Assembly: GCF_903652925.1 (NCBI RefSeq) | Contig: NZ_CAHLAR010000003.1 | Location: forward strand, 310,001-374,000 | DNA length: 64,000 nucleotides | Origin: Achromobacter anxifer | GTDB taxonomy: Bacteria; Pseudomonadota; Gammaproteobacteria; Burkholderiales; Burkholderiaceae_B | Reading direction: 5' to 3' | Shown here: positions 63,723 to 64,000 of the stretch, one piece after another | How the letters are laid out: each line of letters begins with the position of its first letter | Position numbering within the stretch: position 1 is the stretch's first letter | Made by a program: the position numbers and the translations under genes | Notes under the pieces: model-generated | The model's input: only the letters and a program-made list of their open reading frames with translations | Told to the model about the DNA's origin: nothing | Databases searched by the model: none

Positions 63723-64000
63723 ATGAACGCTACGCAACGCACCTATCAAACGCTGCTGGACCAGATCGTTTCGCGCCGGATTCCGGCGGGGGAAGTGCTG
63801 GAGGAACGCCGTCTGGCGGATGAGCTGGAGGTGTCGCGGACGCCTTTGCGGGCGGCCATGAATCGGTTGTTGGGCGAAGGCATGCTGGAGCGGCTGTCCA
63901 ACGGGTCGATCGTGGTGCGCTCGTTTGGCGTAACGGATCTGCTGGAACTGCTGCAGATCCGCAGCCTGCTGGAAAGCGAGGCGGCGGCGATGGCGGCCAG
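63723..64000 (+). CDS. GntR family (FCD-type) transcriptional regulator (partial, C-terminus beyond window)
   Basis: The visible 92 codons start MNATQRTYQTLLDQIVSRRIPAGEVL and contain the GntR helix-turn-helix (EERRLADELEVSRTPLRAAMNRLLGEGMLE) and the beginning of the FCD effector domain (LLELLQIRSLLESEAAAMA). It may control the preceding transport and hydrolase genes or genes beyond the right edge. No clear Shine-Dalgarno is seen before ATG 63723. Codon choice leans to G-ending forms. Confidence 0.88.
   Translation, partial: MNATQRTYQTLLDQIVSRRIPAGEVLEERRLADELEVSRTPLRAAMNRLLGEGMLERLSNGSIVVRSFGVTDLLELLQIRSLLESEAAAMAA

Overview
The window looks like a chromosomal segment of an Alcaligenaceae betaproteobacterium, most likely Achromobacter, less likely Bordetella. 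The evidence is the high GC with C-ending codons, the ispD / mfd-serB arrangement, a complete nuo operon with separate nuoC and nuoD that ends in a DUF2818 gene, a Bug-type periplasmic receptor, and a TetR plus MexXY-like efflux operon that I recognise as close to Achromobacter axyZ / axyXY-oprZ. The genus is inferred from remembered family features; no search was run. No rRNA, tRNA, insertion sequence, prophage or CRISPR array was found.

Layout. 1-5.0 kb: partial ispD (-) diverging from mfd and serB (+). 5.1-7.5 kb: a siderophore receptor gene with a Fur-box-like site and a TTG start. 7.6-22.8 kb: the 14-gene respiratory complex I operon plus DUF2818, all on the minus strand and closed by a strong terminator. 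23-24.1 kb: a major porin. 24.5-26.1 kb: a small translationally coupled set (TetR, hotdog thioesterase, lone Rossmann domain). 26-28.7 kb: lipid and phosphoester enzymes (PAP2, metallophosphoesterase, diacylglycerol kinase-like). 28.7-33.3 kb: gamma-glutamyltransferase, a peptide-binding protein and a LysR regulator.

33.4-56.4 kb is an efflux region with three full RND tripartite systems: AxyXY-OprZ-like with its divergent TetR; a MexHI-OpmD-like operon followed by a cysteine-rich SufR-like regulator; and a third TetR-controlled set. Between the second and third sit an orphan DUF1629/Imm11-type immunity-like gene of lower GC, a BetT-like choline transporter and a VOC protein.

56.4-64 kb: an IclR regulator diverges from a gene set encoding a Bug receptor, two coupled NodB-fold proteins (one with metal ligands, one that has lost all three), a C45-family self-processing acyltransferase/amidohydrolase and a peptide-type binding protein. 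A 739-bp non-coding stretch follows, with nested inverted repeats and a 15-bp minisatellite, and then a partial GntR regulator. This end of the window is the best candidate for an undescribed pathway, probably uptake and deacylation of an N-acylated compound. The main oddities are the degenerate deacetylase partner, the structured 63-kb intergenic region, a 15-bp tandem repeat just upstream of lysR, and a terminator-like hairpin in the leader of the axyZ-like gene.
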